Positions 9,008-18,545 of a stretch of DNA of 64,000 nt are shown here, piece after piece. A model generated the notes under the pieces. The model was not told the origin of the DNA. It saw only the letters and a list, made by a program, of their open reading frames with translations, and ran no database searches. The first letter of the stretch is position 1. Every line of letters begins with the position of its first letter. The stretch is from Aeromicrobium panaciterrae (lineage in GTDB: Bacteria > Actinomycetota > Actinomycetes > Propionibacteriales > Nocardioidaceae), in contig NZ_JAVDWH010000001.1 in NCBI RefSeq assembly GCF_031457275.1, positions 806,001-870,000 on the forward strand, given 5' to 3'. Both the position numbers and the translations under genes were made by a program.

Positions 9008-10417
9008 GTGCCATTCCAGCTCTTCGACACCGCAACGCGACAGGTCCGCGAGCTGGATCTCGTGCATCCCGGCAGGGTTTCGGTCTATCACTGCGGACTC
9101 ACCGTGCAGGGCCCGCCGCACATCGGCCACATTCGCAAAGAGGTCGTGTTCGACGTACTGCGTCGCTGGCTTGAGCACTCCGGGCTCGAGGTCACGATCG
9201 TCGCCAATGTCACCGACATCGACGACAAGATCCTCGCCAAGGGCGTCGAGCAGGAGCGGCCGTGGTTCGCCGTGGCTTATGAGAACGAGCGCGCGCTGCA
9301 CGCGGCGTACGAGGTGCTTGGTTGCGTACCGCCGACGTACGAGCCCCGCGCCACCGGCGTCGTGCCCGAGATGATCGAGATGATGCAGACGCTCATCGAG
9401 CGCGGTCACGCCTACGCGGCTGAGGACGGATCCGGTGACGTCTACTTCGACGTACGGTCGTGGCCCTCGTACGGCGAGCTGTCCAACCAGAAGATCGACG
9501 ACATGCAGGCCGCCGAGGACGCACCGCCGGAGGGCAAGCGCGACGCCCGCGACTTTGCGTTGTGGAAGGGCCACAAGGAAGGCGACCCCGAGTCCGCGTC
9601 CTGGCCGACGCCGTGGGGACGCGGCCGACCCGGCTGGCACCTTGAGTGCTCGGCGATGGCGGCGAAGTACCTCGGCCACGAGTTCGACATCCACGGCGGC
9701 GGTCTCGACCTGCGCTTCCCGCACCACGAGAACGAGCTGGCCCAGTCGTCAGCGGCGGGTCAGAAGTTCGCGCGCAACTGGATGCACAACGCGATGCTCA
9801 ACCTGTCGGGTTCCAAGATGAGCAAGTCCGTCGGCAACACGTTGCTGGTCAGCGAAGTCGTCAAGCGCGTACGTCCGATCGACCTGCGCTACTACCTCGC
9901 CGCGTCGCACTACCGTTCAATCGTCGAGTTCTCCGAGGAGTCGCTGTCCGAAGCGGCCACGGCCTTCGCCCGCATTGAGGGCTTCGTGCGTCGTGCTGCT
10001 GAGCTGGTCGGTCCCGGCGAGCTCGGTTCCCCAAGCCCCGAGTTCGCAGCTGCAATGGACGATGACCTCTCTGTGCCAGCCGCTCTGGCCGCTCTTCAGG
10101 CCGTGATCGCCGACGGCAACAAGGTGATCGGCAGCGGTGACACTTCATCGCTGGTGGGCATTCTTGCTGCCGTACGAGGCATGCTCGACGTTCTCGGTTT
10201 GGATCCCTTGGCCTCCACGTGGGATCGTGGGGGTGACGATGCTGCGTACGCGCAGGTGATCGACTCCCTCGTGGGCGGGCTGCTTGAGCAGCGCCAGGAG
10301 GCGCGGGCCAACAAGGACTTCGCTGCCGCGGACCGAGTTCGCGACCAGCTCAGCGCTGCCGGCATCGACATCGAGGACACGCCGCAGGGTGCGCGCTGGT
10401 CCGTGAAGGGTGACTGA
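9008..10417 (+). CDS. cysS: Cysteinyl-tRNA synthetase
   Basis: The 469-aa class I synthetase charges tRNA-Cys. The HIGH motif is in [15 protein letters not shown] (near residue 37), the zinc ligands include the Cys in [11 protein letters not shown], the [14 protein letters not shown] motif is near 213, and KMSKS is in [13 protein letters not shown] near 267. The GTG start has a TAAGGT box (8996-9001) 6 nt upstream and no Shine-Dalgarno sequence. The gene is followed after 1 nt by rlmB, the usual actinobacterial arrangement. Confidence 0.97.
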   Translation: MPFQLFDTATRQVRELDLVHPGRVSVYHCGLTVQGPPHIGHIRKEVVFDVLRRWLEHSGLEVTIVANVTDIDDKILAKGVEQERPWFAVAYENERALHAAYEVLGCVPPTYEPRATGVVPEMIEMMQTLIERGHAYAAEDGSGDVYFDVRSWPSYGELSNQKIDDMQAAEDAPPEGKRDARDFALWKGHKEGDPESASWPTPWGRGRPGWHLECSAMAAKYLGHEFDIHGGGLDLRFPHHENELAQSSAAGQKFARNWMHNAMLNLSGSKMSKSVGNTLLVSEVVKRVRPIDLRYYLAASHYRSIVEFSEESLSEAATAFARIEGFVRRAAELVGPGELGSPSPEFAAAMDDDLSVPAALAALQAVIADGNKVIGSGDTSSLVGILAAVRGMLDVLGLDPLASTWDRGGDDAAYAQVIDSLVGGLLEQRQEARANKDFAAADRVRDQLSAAGIDIEDTPQGARWSVKGD

Positions 10418-10418
10418 C

Positions 10419-11363
10419 ATGCCGGGCAACAGCAAGCGCAAGGGCGCGATCAAGAAGACCGGCAAGGGCAACCCCACGGCCGGATCAGGTGGCCGTCGCC
10501 GCCAGGGCCTCGAGGGCAAGGGACCGACGCCGCGCGCCGAGGATCGCCCCAACCACAAGATCTACAAGATGAAGAACGCGACGCAGAAGCGTGAAGCCGC
10601 GCGTCCCAAGCGCAAGACCGGCGATGCCGCCGAGTGGGTGGCTGGACGCAACCCGGTCGTCGAGCTGCTGCGCGCGACTGTGCCGATCCACGCCCTGTAT
10701 GTCGCTGAGGGCACCGAGCGCGACGATCGCATCCGCGAGATCTTCAAGCTCGCCGCCGAACAGCACATCAGCTTGCTGGAGATTGGTCGCATCGAGCTCG
10801 ACAAGCTGACCGGTGGAGCCGTTCACCAGGGCATCGCAGCCAAGCTCAACGCGTACGAATACGCCGACCCGGCCATCTTTGCGCGCAACGCCGCAGAGCT
10901 GGGCGAGCCGGCACTGATTGTGATGCTCGATGGAGTCACCGATCCCCGCAACCTCGGAGCCGTTATTCGCTCCGCCGCCGGCTTCGGCGCCCATGGCGTT
11001 GTCATCCCCGAGCGTCGGGCTGCGCACATCACGGCCTCGGCGTGGAAGACGTCAGCCGGTGCCGCTGCCCGCGTGCCCGTTGCTCGCGTCACCAACCTGA
11101 CGCGTCAGCTCAAGGCGTTTCAGGACGAGGGCATGATGGTCATCGGCTTGGCTGCCGACGGCGATGTCAACCTGCCCGACTCACAGATGATCGACGGACC
11201 CGTCGTCGTAGTGATCGGCAGCGAGGGCAAGGGGCTGTCACGGCTCGTCTCCGAGACCTGCGATGAGCTGGTCTCGATCCCGATGTCGACAGGCCTGGAG
11301 TCGCTCAACGCTGGTGTCGCTGCGGGTATCGCGCTCTACGCGATCGCCCAAGCACGGGCTTAA
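10419..11363 (+). CDS. rlmB: 23S rRNA (guanosine-2'-O-) methyltransferase RlmB
   Basis: The 314-aa SPOUT/TrmH-family enzyme begins with a lysine- and arginine-rich, probably disordered tail of about 70 residues, followed by the substrate-binding domain (VAGRNPVVELLRATVPI) and the knotted SpoU methyltransferase domain with motifs LDGVTDPRNLGAVIRSA, VIGSEGKGLSRL and SIPMSTGLESLNAGVAAGIA. It methylates the 2'-O of a conserved guanosine in 23S rRNA. The ATG at 10419 is 1 nt after the cysS stop, so the pair forms an operon. Its stop interlocks with that of the convergent oxidase gene (TTAA at 11360-11363). Confidence 0.95.
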   Translation: MPGNSKRKGAIKKTGKGNPTAGSGGRRRQGLEGKGPTPRAEDRPNHKIYKMKNATQKREAARPKRKTGDAAEWVAGRNPVVELLRATVPIHALYVAEGTERDDRIREIFKLAAEQHISLLEIGRIELDKLTGGAVHQGIAAKLNAYEYADPAIFARNAAELGEPALIVMLDGVTDPRNLGAVIRSAAGFGAHGVVIPERRAAHITASAWKTSAGAAARVPVARVTNLTRQLKAFQDEGMMVIGLAADGDVNLPDSQMIDGPVVVVIGSEGKGLSRLVSETCDELVSIPMSTGLESLNAGVAAGIALYAIAQARA

Positions 11364-12655
11364 CCCAGAACGCGGTCGAGGTACTCGTTGCTGAACGTCC
11401 GTTGCGGGTCGAGCTGGTCGCGGATCGCAACGAAGTCGTTGAACTTCGCGTAGCGCTGCGCGAAATACGACGAGTCGAGCGTGTGGATCTTGCCCCAGTG
11501 CGGGCGGCCCTCATATGACCTGAAAATGTCTTGCGCTGCAGCGAAGTAGTCCGTGTAGTCGCTTCGTACGTATTGGTGCACGGCAACATAGACGTTGTCG
11601 CGTTCGTGACCGGTCGACATCCAGACGTCATCGGCGGCGGTGAAGCGAACCTCGATCGGGAACGAGATGTTCTCGTGACCGGCGCCGAACCACTTCTTCA
11701 GTTCGGCGAGGACATCACCGAGTGCCTCTCGCGGCATGGCGAACTCGGACTCGCGGAACCGTACGGTGCGCGGCGAGACGAACACGTTGTAGGAGTCGTC
11801 GACGTACTCGCGAGCGCTGAGCGTCGAAGCGGCGATGCTGTTGACCTTCGGGATCCAGCTCCGCTTGCGGGCGACGATGCGGTTGATGCCTTCGAAGGCG
11901 GTGTTGCTGAGGAACTCGTCGTCGAGCCAGTGCTTGAACTTGCCGATCGGCTTGCGCGCGGTGCCCTCGGGCACGCGATTGTTGCGCTTGATCATGGTCT
12001 TCTCGGTGTGCGGGAACCAGTAGAACTCGAAGTGGTCGTTGTTGCCGACCAGGTCGTCGATGCCCTCAAGCACCTCGGGCAGGGCCATCGGCTCCTCTCG
12101 AGCGTGCAGGAGGAAGGCCGGTACGCACTGCAGGGTGACTTCGGTCAGGATGCCGAGCGCGCCGAGAGTGACGCGCGATGCGCCAAACCAGGCATGCGAC
12201 TCGTCGATCTCAAGCACCTCGCCGTCGCCAGTCACAAGCTGCACGCCGACCACTGTCTTGGAGATGCCGAACAACTTGTCGCCAGTGCCGTGAGTGCCAG
12301 TCGACACCGCACCAGCCACGGACTGAGGGTCGACATCGCCGAGGTTGGGCAGCGCGAGTCCGAGCGCATTGAGCTGAGGGTTGAGCTCGTGCAGCGAGAC
12401 ACCGGCCTGCACCCGAACGCGAGCCGTCGCCGGATCGTGGCTGATGATCTTGTTCATGCGATCCAGGCGGAGCAGGATTCCGTCGGTTGCCGCAATCGCG
12501 GTGAACGAGTGGCTTGCGCCGACTGCCTTGATCTTGATCCCAGCCGCGACGGCCTCACGTACGAGCGAAGACACTTCGGCCGTCGACGTGGGGTGCGCAA
12601 TGCGCTCCGGATGCGTCTCGACGCTGCGGCCCCAGTTCTGCCAGTGCTCAGCCAA
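11360..12655 (-). CDS. D-arabinono-1,4-lactone oxidase-type FAD oxidoreductase
   Basis: The 431-aa protein is a VAO-fold flavoenzyme: an N-terminal PCMH FAD-binding domain (residues 10-175, with VGASHSFTAIAATDGIL and TGTHGTGDKLFGISKTV) and a C-terminal ALO domain ending in the conserved GRPHWGKIHTLDSSYFAQRY, where the HWGK stretch is typical of aldonolactone oxidases. It should oxidise a sugar lactone or alditol with O2 or another acceptor; the substrate is not readable. Its start overlaps the upstream aldolase-like gene by 8 nt, so the two are one operon; this pairing recurs in actinobacteria. Confidence 0.9.
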   Translation of the reverse strand: MAEHWQNWGRSVETHPERIAHPTSTAEVSSLVREAVAAGIKIKAVGASHSFTAIAATDGILLRLDRMNKIISHDPATARVRVQAGVSLHELNPQLNALGLALPNLGDVDPQSVAGAVSTGTHGTGDKLFGISKTVVGVQLVTGDGEVLEIDESHAWFGASRVTLGALGILTEVTLQCVPAFLLHAREEPMALPEVLEGIDDLVGNNDHFEFYWFPHTEKTMIKRNNRVPEGTARKPIGKFKHWLDDEFLSNTAFEGINRIVARKRSWIPKVNSIAASTLSAREYVDDSYNVFVSPRTVRFRESEFAMPREALGDVLAELKKWFGAGHENISFPIEVRFTAADDVWMSTGHERDNVYVAVHQYVRSDYTDYFAAAQDIFRSYEGRPHWGKIHTLDSSYFAQRYAKFNDFVAIRDQLDPQRTFSNEYLDRVLG

Positions 12656-13811
12656 AGTTCTTGCCCTCTCCGCGATAGGTCGGTACGCGTTCGATGCGGC
12701 CGTCAGCCGCGACGATGGCGATCTCGTTGAATCGTTCGCACATCTCGCCAGCCTTGGCGTAGCGCATCACTACTCGATCGCCGATGCTCAGATCGCGCGC
12801 GGCCTTGCCCTTCACTGGGCTCTGAACTTCGCCGGCACCTTCGGTGCTGATGGCCTTGAGGCCCTCGGGCCAGGTCGGCTCCGGCTGGCGGTTCTTGTTG
12901 GTCGGACCGGAGGCGATGTAACCACCGGCGAACAACGTCGCGATGTCAGGCGCTGGCTTGCGTACGACAGAAAGCACGAAGTACGCCGCGGGCCGTGCCT
13001 CGAAGGCGTCGTAGCCGTCGAACAGCGTCGGTACGAACAGCCCGGAGCCCGCGGTCAGCTCGGTGATCGCAGGATCTGCGCCGGTGACCTCAAGGCTGCC
13101 GGTGCCGCCAGCGTTGATGATCTCGAGCTTGGCGTGCTCGCTGACGGCGGCGATCACCTTGCTGCGGCGCTCGAGCAGGTCAGAGTTGGAACGCTTCTTG
13201 ACGAGCCGTACGGCGGGCGAGGTGTCAGGCAGTCCGGCGATCTGCGCGTCGTAGAACATCACGCCGACCAGGTCGAAGCCCTTGCGACCTGCGATTGCCT
13301 TGGCCAGCACGCCAGCTTCGCCGGCATGGTGAACAGGGGAGCGACGAACGCCGAGGTGCGCTGGTCCGATCTTGAGCGATGAGTCGACGTCGATCGCGAC
13401 CCGGATCGCGGGATGGTCCGCGCCGAGCAGGCTGTCGATGTGGTCGAGGGACTCTGTGCTGTCGACCATGACGGTGATCGCCGCACGCTTGCGATCGTCG
13501 GCGACGAGCTCTTTGAGTGCCGACGCGCTGGTCGTCGGGTAGGCCAGCAGGATGTCGTCGATGCCGTTGTCGACCAACCAGTTGGACTCGGCGAGCGAGT
13601 AGGACATGACACCGGCAAAGCCTTTGCGAGCCAGAGTGCGATCGATGATTGATCGAACGCGTACGGACTTGCTTGCGACTCGGATCGGCACACCAGCTGC
13701 TCGGCGTACGAGATCGTCGGCGTTCGCCCACACCGCGGGCTCGTCCACAACTGCGAATGGAGTGTCGAGATCGGCGGTGGCTTTGAGGAGTCGGTCGAAC
13801 GGTTCTGGCAC
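12648..13811 (-). CDS. PLP-dependent amino acid deaminase/aldolase (D-threonine aldolase-like)
   Basis: The 387-aa protein has an alanine-racemase-type TIM barrel (residues 15-260) with the PLP lysine expected in VRVASKSVRVRSI and the cofactor-phosphate region INAGGTGSLEVTG, then a beta domain (270-380) with the D-serine-dehydratase-like ligands around SIGDRVVMRYAKAGE and CERFNEIAIV. The family covers D-threonine aldolases and D-serine dehydratases acting in the cytosol. GTG start at 13811 has an upstream CATACT box. It is the first gene of the operon with the lactone oxidase; why the two enzymes pair is not known to me. Confidence 0.88.
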   Translation of the reverse strand: MPEPFDRLLKATADLDTPFAVVDEPAVWANADDLVRRAAGVPIRVASKSVRVRSIIDRTLARKGFAGVMSYSLAESNWLVDNGIDDILLAYPTTSASALKELVADDRKRAAITVMVDSTESLDHIDSLLGADHPAIRVAIDVDSSLKIGPAHLGVRRSPVHHAGEAGVLAKAIAGRKGFDLVGVMFYDAQIAGLPDTSPAVRLVKKRSNSDLLERRSKVIAAVSEHAKLEIINAGGTGSLEVTGADPAITELTAGSGLFVPTLFDGYDAFEARPAAYFVLSVVRKPAPDIATLFAGGYIASGPTNKNRQPEPTWPEGLKAISTEGAGEVQSPVKGKAARDLSIGDRVVMRYAKAGEMCERFNEIAIVAADGRIERVPTYRGEGKNFG

Positions 13812-13878
13812 CTAGACAGTATGCCGCGCGGGTGGTTCGGGGCCTCCACTACGATGGTCGTCGGACCTTAGGGTCCAT

Positions 13879-13954
13879 GCCCCTGTAGCTCAGTTGGTAG
13901 AGCGTCTCACTTGTAATGAGAATGTCGCGGGTTCGACTCCTGTCGGGGGCTCCA
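13879..13954 (+). tRNA. tRNA-Thr (anticodon TGT)
   Basis: The 76-nt gene folds as a complete cloverleaf. The acceptor stem GCCCCTG pairs with CGGGGGC, the D arm starts GCTCAGTTGGTAGAGC, the anticodon stem is TCTCA/TGAGA with loop CTTGTAA (anticodon TGT at 13912-13914, reads ACA), the T arm is GCGGGTTCGACTCCTGT, the discriminator base is T, and CCA is encoded at 13952-13954. It stands alone between two protein genes; the convergent DUF2867 gene ends 1 nt after it. Confidence 0.97.
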
Positions 13955-13955
13955 A

Positions 13956-14543
13956 CTACCTGTCGCGCGTGTCCCAGGCGCGTTCGATCTGGCGCATCAG
14001 CGCTGGATAGACGATCAAGTAGCGGAACGGCTTGATGAGGTCCATGTAGACCTTGCCGAAGCGGCCACGAGGCTTCACCAGGACCGCCATCTGGCCCTGG
14101 TGGTCGCCGTGCCCCTTGTCGACCCAACCGAGGTGCATCATCGCGTGCACTGTCTTGTTGGAGATCTCGGCGGCGGACTCGCGATCTGTTCGGTAGAGCG
14201 GGTCGAACGGGAGCGAACCGGAGTCGAAGCCGTCGGTCGTACCGCGCAGATCCGCAGGCAATCGGCTCATCAGGGAGGACTCGTTGTCGCCGGGTATCGG
14301 CAGCTTGTCGTCCTCGTCCCAGCCGAACCACTCGCCGAGCTTGTAGCGGACGCCGAACAGAACTCGGCTGATTCGAGACGGGCTGTCGTCGGAGCTCAGG
14401 TGAGTCATGACCTCGAGCAGTTGCGCGAAGTCATCGGGGCCACCGTGGACAGGGAGCGCCCAAACGTCCTCAACCTCGAAGTCTGGAGCGATCTCGGCAA
14501 CACGCCAGCCCTGCTCGTCATGGGCGGAGCGAGGCAGCCTCAC
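13956..14543 (-). CDS. DUF2867-like protein
   Basis: The 195-aa protein resembles the DUF2867 domain: an N-terminal VEDVWALPVHGGPDDFAQLL stretch, an RVLFGVRYKLGEWFGWD segment, and a C-terminal MDLIKPFRYLIVYPALMRQ. In many bacteria this domain is fused to an SDR-type reductase; here it stands alone. It has no signal peptide. Function is unknown; a ligand-binding SRPBCC-like role is sometimes suggested for the family. GTG start at 14543, 2 nt after the AI-2E transporter stop, so both are likely in one transcript. Confidence 0.75.
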   Translation of the reverse strand: MRLPRSAHDEQGWRVAEIAPDFEVEDVWALPVHGGPDDFAQLLEVMTHLSSDDSPSRISRVLFGVRYKLGEWFGWDEDDKLPIPGDNESSLMSRLPADLRGTTDGFDSGSLPFDPLYRTDRESAAEISNKTVHAMMHLGWVDKGHGDHQGQMAVLVKPRGRFGKVYMDLIKPFRYLIVYPALMRQIERAWDTRDR

Positions 14544-14545
14544 AC

Positions 14546-15676
14546 TCAGGACTCTTCGAGGATCTCGGCGGCGTCGTCATCGTTCTCCGGTGCGTTCCAC
14601 GCGACGGAGTCGTCGATGCGTTCGTTGAGGTAGCGCAGGATCTCCGTGGTCGTTGCGACAACCGGAACAGCGAGGAAGGCGCCGGTGATACCGAAGAGCG
14701 TGCCACCCGCGGCGACGCCGAGGAGTACGACTGCGGGGTGCAGGTTCATGGTCTTGCCCTGCAGCATGGGCGACAGGACATTGCCTTCGAGCTGTTGTAC
14801 GGCGACGACGATGATCAGCACGATCAGCGCATCCTTGGGCTCGTTGGTGACGAGGGTGACCAAGACCGCGAGTGCACCGCTGACGAACGCACCGATGATC
14901 GGGATGTACGCGCCGAAGAACGTGACGACGGCCAGTGGGATGGCCAGCGGCGAGCCGATGATGGCGAGGCCCGCGCCGATGATCGCTGCATCAATCAACG
15001 CAACGAGTGACTGGACCCGGATGAAGCCGCCGAGCGTGGCCCATGCGCGGTTCGCAACCTCGACGATGTGTCCGCCTGCGCGCTGACCGGCGACAACCTT
15101 GACCCACGGCAGGAACTTGTGGCCGTCCTTGACGAAGAAGAAGGTCAGCATGAGCACGAGGATCAAGTTGACGATTGCGGAGGTCGCTGCGCCGATTGTC
15201 GAGAAGATGCCGGAGCCGATGGACGTCGCGCTCGACTGCACCTTGTCCTGCAGGGCTTCGATCGCCCGGGTGATCTGTCCCTCGGACAGGTTGAGCGGTT
15301 CGCCAGTCAACCAGTCGCGTACCTTCTGCAAACCGTCCGACGCACTGGCGGCGACTTCGCTGGCCTGGCCGGCGACCTGTGGGGTGAGGATCGCGATGAC
15401 GCCGACGATGGCGCCAATGAAGCCGAGGACGATCGCCATGGCGGCTAGCCCGGCTGGCCACCCTTTCGAGCGCAGCCAAGCGGCAGGTGGTCCCAGAATC
15501 GTCGTGACGATCAAAGCCAGGGCGACCGGGAAGATCACGACCCAGGTGTGACCGATGATCCAGCCCAGCACCAAGCCAGCGGCAGCGAGCACGACGATGC
15601 GCCAGCCCCACTTCTGCATGACTCCGAGGCCTTCGTCGATGACGACACCGCGGTCACGTATCTGCTTCTCGCTCAC
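14546..15676 (-). CDS. AI-2E family transporter (TerC/PerM-like permease)
   Basis: The 376-aa inner-membrane protein has about eight helices: two near the N terminus (WRIVVLAAAGLVLGWIIG, VVIFPVALALIVTTIL), a large polar segment (residues 100-165), and a C-terminal block with the conserved AIPLAVVTFFGAYIPIIGAF, VAVQQLEGNVLSPMLQG and HPAVVLLGVAAGGTLFG motifs. Family members export small molecules or ions (AI-2, indole, Na+/H+), and the substrate here is unknown. The GTG start has TAGTCT (minus strand, 15683-15688) exactly 6 nt upstream, indicating a leaderless mRNA. The acidic tail is EDDDAAEILEES. Confidence 0.88.
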   Translation of the reverse strand: MSEKQIRDRGVVIDEGLGVMQKWGWRIVVLAAAGLVLGWIIGHTWVVIFPVALALIVTTILGPPAAWLRSKGWPAGLAAMAIVLGFIGAIVGVIAILTPQVAGQASEVAASASDGLQKVRDWLTGEPLNLSEGQITRAIEALQDKVQSSATSIGSGIFSTIGAATSAIVNLILVLMLTFFFVKDGHKFLPWVKVVAGQRAGGHIVEVANRAWATLGGFIRVQSLVALIDAAIIGAGLAIIGSPLAIPLAVVTFFGAYIPIIGAFVSGALAVLVTLVTNEPKDALIVLIIVVAVQQLEGNVLSPMLQGKTMNLHPAVVLLGVAAGGTLFGITGAFLAVPVVATTTEILRYLNERIDDSVAWNAPENDDDAAEILEES

Positions 15677-15711
15677 GTTCCCAGACTAGGGGTATGAGGC
15701 GAACCCGGGAC

Positions 15712-16647
15712 CTAGCCTGCGCCGCCCGCACGGAAGTTGATCCACGCGTCGTTCATGCGCTCGACCTGTCCCGGCGTGAACATGTCCATGCAGGAGTCTT
15801 GGCTGTAGTCCATGAAGTTGTGGATGGGGTCGACGCCAGGCGCTGTGCACGTGTCTGCGCCTATTGGGCAGTTGAATTGCGGAGTTGCCTCGCGCGGCGT
15901 GTCAGCGACGTAGTCGCCCGAGGCTGCGCAGCCGCTCTTGAACGTGTGCTCCAGCATCAGCCAGTGACCGACCTCGTGAGTCAGCGTGTCTCCGAGCGAG
16001 TACTTGCCTGCTGTGCCGCCAGGCATCGACTCATCGAGCATCACGACGCCGTCGATGAAGTCGCGGCCGTTGTTGTAGCCCTTGGGGAAGTACGCCCAGC
16101 CGAGCAGGCCTCCGCCGATGTTGGCGGAGTAGACGTTGAGCGTCTTGGAGTCGCCTTCGTACAGCGCCTTCTTCATGTCGCGCTCGTTTTTGCCGGGAAC
16201 GACGGTGTACCAGGAGGCGTCTGTGGTCCACGTGATCTTTGAGAGGTCAAACCTGAAAGGCGAGTCCGCGGCGTCCGCGGCGGTCGCGCCTGAGTAGGCG
16301 TCGTTCAAGACCTGCATCTGGTCACTGATCATCGTCGTCCAGCGCGCCTTTTCAGTGCTGGAAAGTGTGTGATCAGAGACGACGTGGAAAACCGTTGGAA
16401 TCTCGACGCTTCCATTGGGGAGACGCGGGGCGTCCTTGAGAACGCCGTACGCATTGGCCTCGTTCTTCGGGTAGAGCTCGGGCTCCTTTGCGGTGCTGCC
16501 CTCAGCGACCCGCGCGCCGCTCGGGAGGCATTCAGCTGCGCCTGGAGATGGTGCGGCCGAGACAACCTGCGGGCCTGTGGTGGCGGCCAAGAAGCCGGCG
16601 GCCAAGGCTGTTGCTGACATCCAACGAATCATCGAACGATTGCGCAT
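15712..16647 (-). CDS. Secreted M43-family zinc metalloprotease
   Basis: The 311-aa preprotein has a Sec signal peptide (residues 1-30, cleavage near VSAAPS). The catalytic site is the extended zinc motif THEVGHWLMLEHTF (HExxHxxxxxH type, near residue 220), followed by the cysteine-rich loop CAASGDYVADTP and the Met-turn NFMDYSQDSCMDMFTPGQ, both typical of pappalysin/cytophagalysin enzymes. It should be released and act on extracellular proteins. The ATG at 16647 is preceded by a G-rich GGGGGGA Shine-Dalgarno sequence; MIRWMSAT five codons in is a possible alternative start. Confidence 0.92.
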   Translation of the reverse strand: MRNRSMIRWMSATALAAGFLAATTGPQVVSAAPSPGAAECLPSGARVAEGSTAKEPELYPKNEANAYGVLKDAPRLPNGSVEIPTVFHVVSDHTLSSTEKARWTTMISDQMQVLNDAYSGATAADAADSPFRFDLSKITWTTDASWYTVVPGKNERDMKKALYEGDSKTLNVYSANIGGGLLGWAYFPKGYNNGRDFIDGVVMLDESMPGGTAGKYSLGDTLTHEVGHWLMLEHTFKSGCAASGDYVADTPREATPQFNCPIGADTCTAPGVDPIHNFMDYSQDSCMDMFTPGQVERMNDAWINFRAGGAG

Positions 16648-16679
16648 GTGGTCCCCCCAGGACGTGGTTTTGGATCAAT

Positions 16680-17369
16680 CTACGCCGAGGTTGGATCAGG
16701 TGCGAGTGCCCATTCAACGGGTTCTGCGCCCTGTGCGTCGAGCAGCTCGTTGGCGCGGCTGAAGGGTTTGGAGCCGAAGAACCCGCGCGATGCTGACAGC
16801 GGGCTTGGGTGGACCGACTCGATCGTCGGGATGGTGCCGAGCATCGGCTTGAGTCCCTGGGCGTCCCGGCCCCACAGGATGGCGACGAGCGGTTGGTCAC
16901 GCGCCACCAGTGCACGAATTGCCTGCTCCGTGACGGCCTCCCAGCCCTTGCCGCGATGACTCGCCGGAGTGCCGGGTCGTACGGTCAGCACGCGATTGAG
17001 CAGCAGCACGCCCTGCTTGGCCCACGGGCTGAGATCGCCAGACTGTGACGGCTGTATGCCGAGGTCTGCGTGGAGCTCGTTGAAGATGTTGGTCAGACTT
17101 CGTGGCAGTGGCCGTACGTCCGGAGCCACCGAGAACGACAACCCAACCGGGTGTCCAGGAGTCGGATAAGGGTCCTGACCGGTGATCAGCACCTTGACGT
17201 TGGCCATCGGCTCAGCGAAAGCGCGCAGGATGTTGTCACCAGCAGGAAGGTAGGAGCGGCCAGCCGCAATCTCCTCCCGGAGGAACTGACCCATCGCCTC
17301 GATGTTGGCCGCGACAGGTTCGAGGGCCTCCGCCCATTCCGGGTCCATGAGCTCAGACAGCGGCTTCAT
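16680..17369 (-). CDS. ung: Uracil-DNA glycosylase
   Basis: The 229-aa family 1 UDG removes uracil from DNA. The catalytic water-activating Asp is in [19 protein letters not shown] (near residue 65), the uracil-binding strand is LLLNRVLTV, and the leucine-loop motif is [13 protein letters not shown] (near 190). The reading frame is open far upstream, but ATG at 17369 is the proper start: it overlaps the MFS stop as ATGA and starts the protein [12 protein letters not shown] at family length. It is co-transcribed with the MFS gene. Confidence 0.96.
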   Translation of the reverse strand: MKPLSELMDPEWAEALEPVAANIEAMGQFLREEIAAGRSYLPAGDNILRAFAEPMANVKVLITGQDPYPTPGHPVGLSFSVAPDVRPLPRSLTNIFNELHADLGIQPSQSGDLSPWAKQGVLLLNRVLTVRPGTPASHRGKGWEAVTEQAIRALVARDQPLVAILWGRDAQGLKPMLGTIPTIESVHPSPLSASRGFFGSKPFSRANELLDAQGAEPVEWALAPDPTSA

Positions 17370-18508
17370 CCCGCCACCTTCCGCAGAGCTCGTGGGGCCA
17401 GCAGCCCAGCGAGCAGGCAACCGATGACCGGTACGGCGAACGCGGTCGTCAGAGATACCCAGTTCGTGAGGATGCCGATAACGGCAGGACCGGCGAGCAG
17501 TCCGAGGTAACCAGTGCCGGTGACCCGAGCCAAGTACGTACCCGAAGCGGCCGGATCGATATTGCCTGCGGCACTGAAGAACTGCGGCACGCAGCCGGCG
17601 AGCCCGATGCCGAAGACAGCCCAGGCGACGATCGCGACCCATGGCGTCGGCGCCAGCGCCGCACCCAGCAGTCCGACGGCACCGACCAGCGCGGCGCGCT
17701 GAACGTACGCGGCGGCGCCAATTCGACCAACGATCCGATCTGCGAGCAGTCGTACGGCCGTCATCGTCACTGAGAATGCGCCGAACGCCCACGCCGCCAC
17801 GGTCTTGCTGGCGTCGAGCGAGTCGTGCAGGTGCACCGTGCTCCAGTCGTACGCCACGCCTTCGGACAGCAGCAGCACGAAGGCGAGCAGTGACAACAGG
17901 ATCACGCGGCCGGTCCATGGCGCGCGCTTCACGTCGGCCTGTGCTGGTGCCACCGGTGCAGAACGGAGCAGTCCCAGTCGAGCCACCAACGTGACAACAA
18001 TTCCTGCGATCGCCGCAACGCCAAGGGTCAGCCGAATGTCGGCGTCGGCAGCGATCAGTACGCCACCGACCAGCGATGCGGCCAGTCCGCCCAGAGAGAA
18101 GAACGCGTGGAAGGCGCTGATGATCGGTCGTCCGTACGCGCGCTCAACCTCGACCGCTTGCGCGTTCTGGGCGACGTCGATGATCCCGTTGGCAGCGCCG
18201 AAGACACCTAGCGCCACAGCCAGGGCGGTGACGCTGGTCGCCACCGCTGGTCCAATCAGTGCAGCACTGAGGGCGAGCCCGGCGGCGACAGTCACCGGGC
18301 GGCTTCCGACCTTGTCGATGAGTCGCCCGCCCACCTGCATACCGACCAGAGCGGTGCCACCCATGAGCAGCAAGAGATAGCCAAGAGTCGCCTTGTCGGC
18401 GCCCGTACGGTCGAGGATCTCTGGGATGTGAACGACCCACATGCCGAGCGAAAACCCATTGAGCGCGAAGAACGCGAACGTTGACCTTCGCGCTCGAGTC
18501 AGTGGCAT
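17366..18508 (-). CDS. MFS transporter
   Basis: The 380-aa protein has about twelve hydrophobic segments, and the loop-2-like motif [18 protein letters not shown] (near residue 60) typical of major facilitator proteins of the fucose-permease/drug-export type. Substrate unknown. The ATG has TAGGGT (minus strand, 18515-18520) exactly 6 nt upstream, pointing to a leaderless mRNA. The next gene, ung, overlaps its stop. It is divergent from a second MFS gene, with a shared palindrome between their -10 boxes. Confidence 0.85.
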   Translation of the reverse strand: MPLTRARRSTFAFFALNGFSLGMWVVHIPEILDRTGADKATLGYLLLLMGGTALVGMQVGGRLIDKVGSRPVTVAAGLALSAALIGPAVATSVTALAVALGVFGAANGIIDVAQNAQAVEVERAYGRPIISAFHAFFSLGGLAASLVGGVLIAADADIRLTLGVAAIAGIVVTLVARLGLLRSAPVAPAQADVKRAPWTGRVILLSLLAFVLLLSEGVAYDWSTVHLHDSLDASKTVAAWAFGAFSVTMTAVRLLADRIVGRIGAAAYVQRAALVGAVGLLGAALAPTPWVAIVAWAVFGIGLAGCVPQFFSAAGNIDPAASGTYLARVTGTGYLGLLAGPAVIGILTNWVSLTTAFAVPVIGCLLAGLLAPRALRKVAG

Positions 18509-18514
18509 GCCTCG

Positions 18515-18536
18515 ACCCTATCCACGCGGATAGACT
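18515..18536. promoter_or_regulatory. Divergent promoter with palindrome between two MFS genes
   Basis: The inverted repeat CTATCC-ACGC-GGATAG (18518-18533) overlaps the minus-strand -10 box TAGGGT (18515-18520) and the plus-strand -10 box TAGACT (18531-18536). A regulator bound here would block both transporters. The repeat is seen; its use as an operator is inferred. Confidence 0.45.
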
Positions 18537-18545
18537 GCCCGGGCT

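Noticed and set aside
13879..13960. tRNA-Thr as an attachment site for an integrated element
   Set aside because: No integrase, no direct repeat of the tRNA 3' end and no accessory genes nearby; the flanking genes are ordinary.
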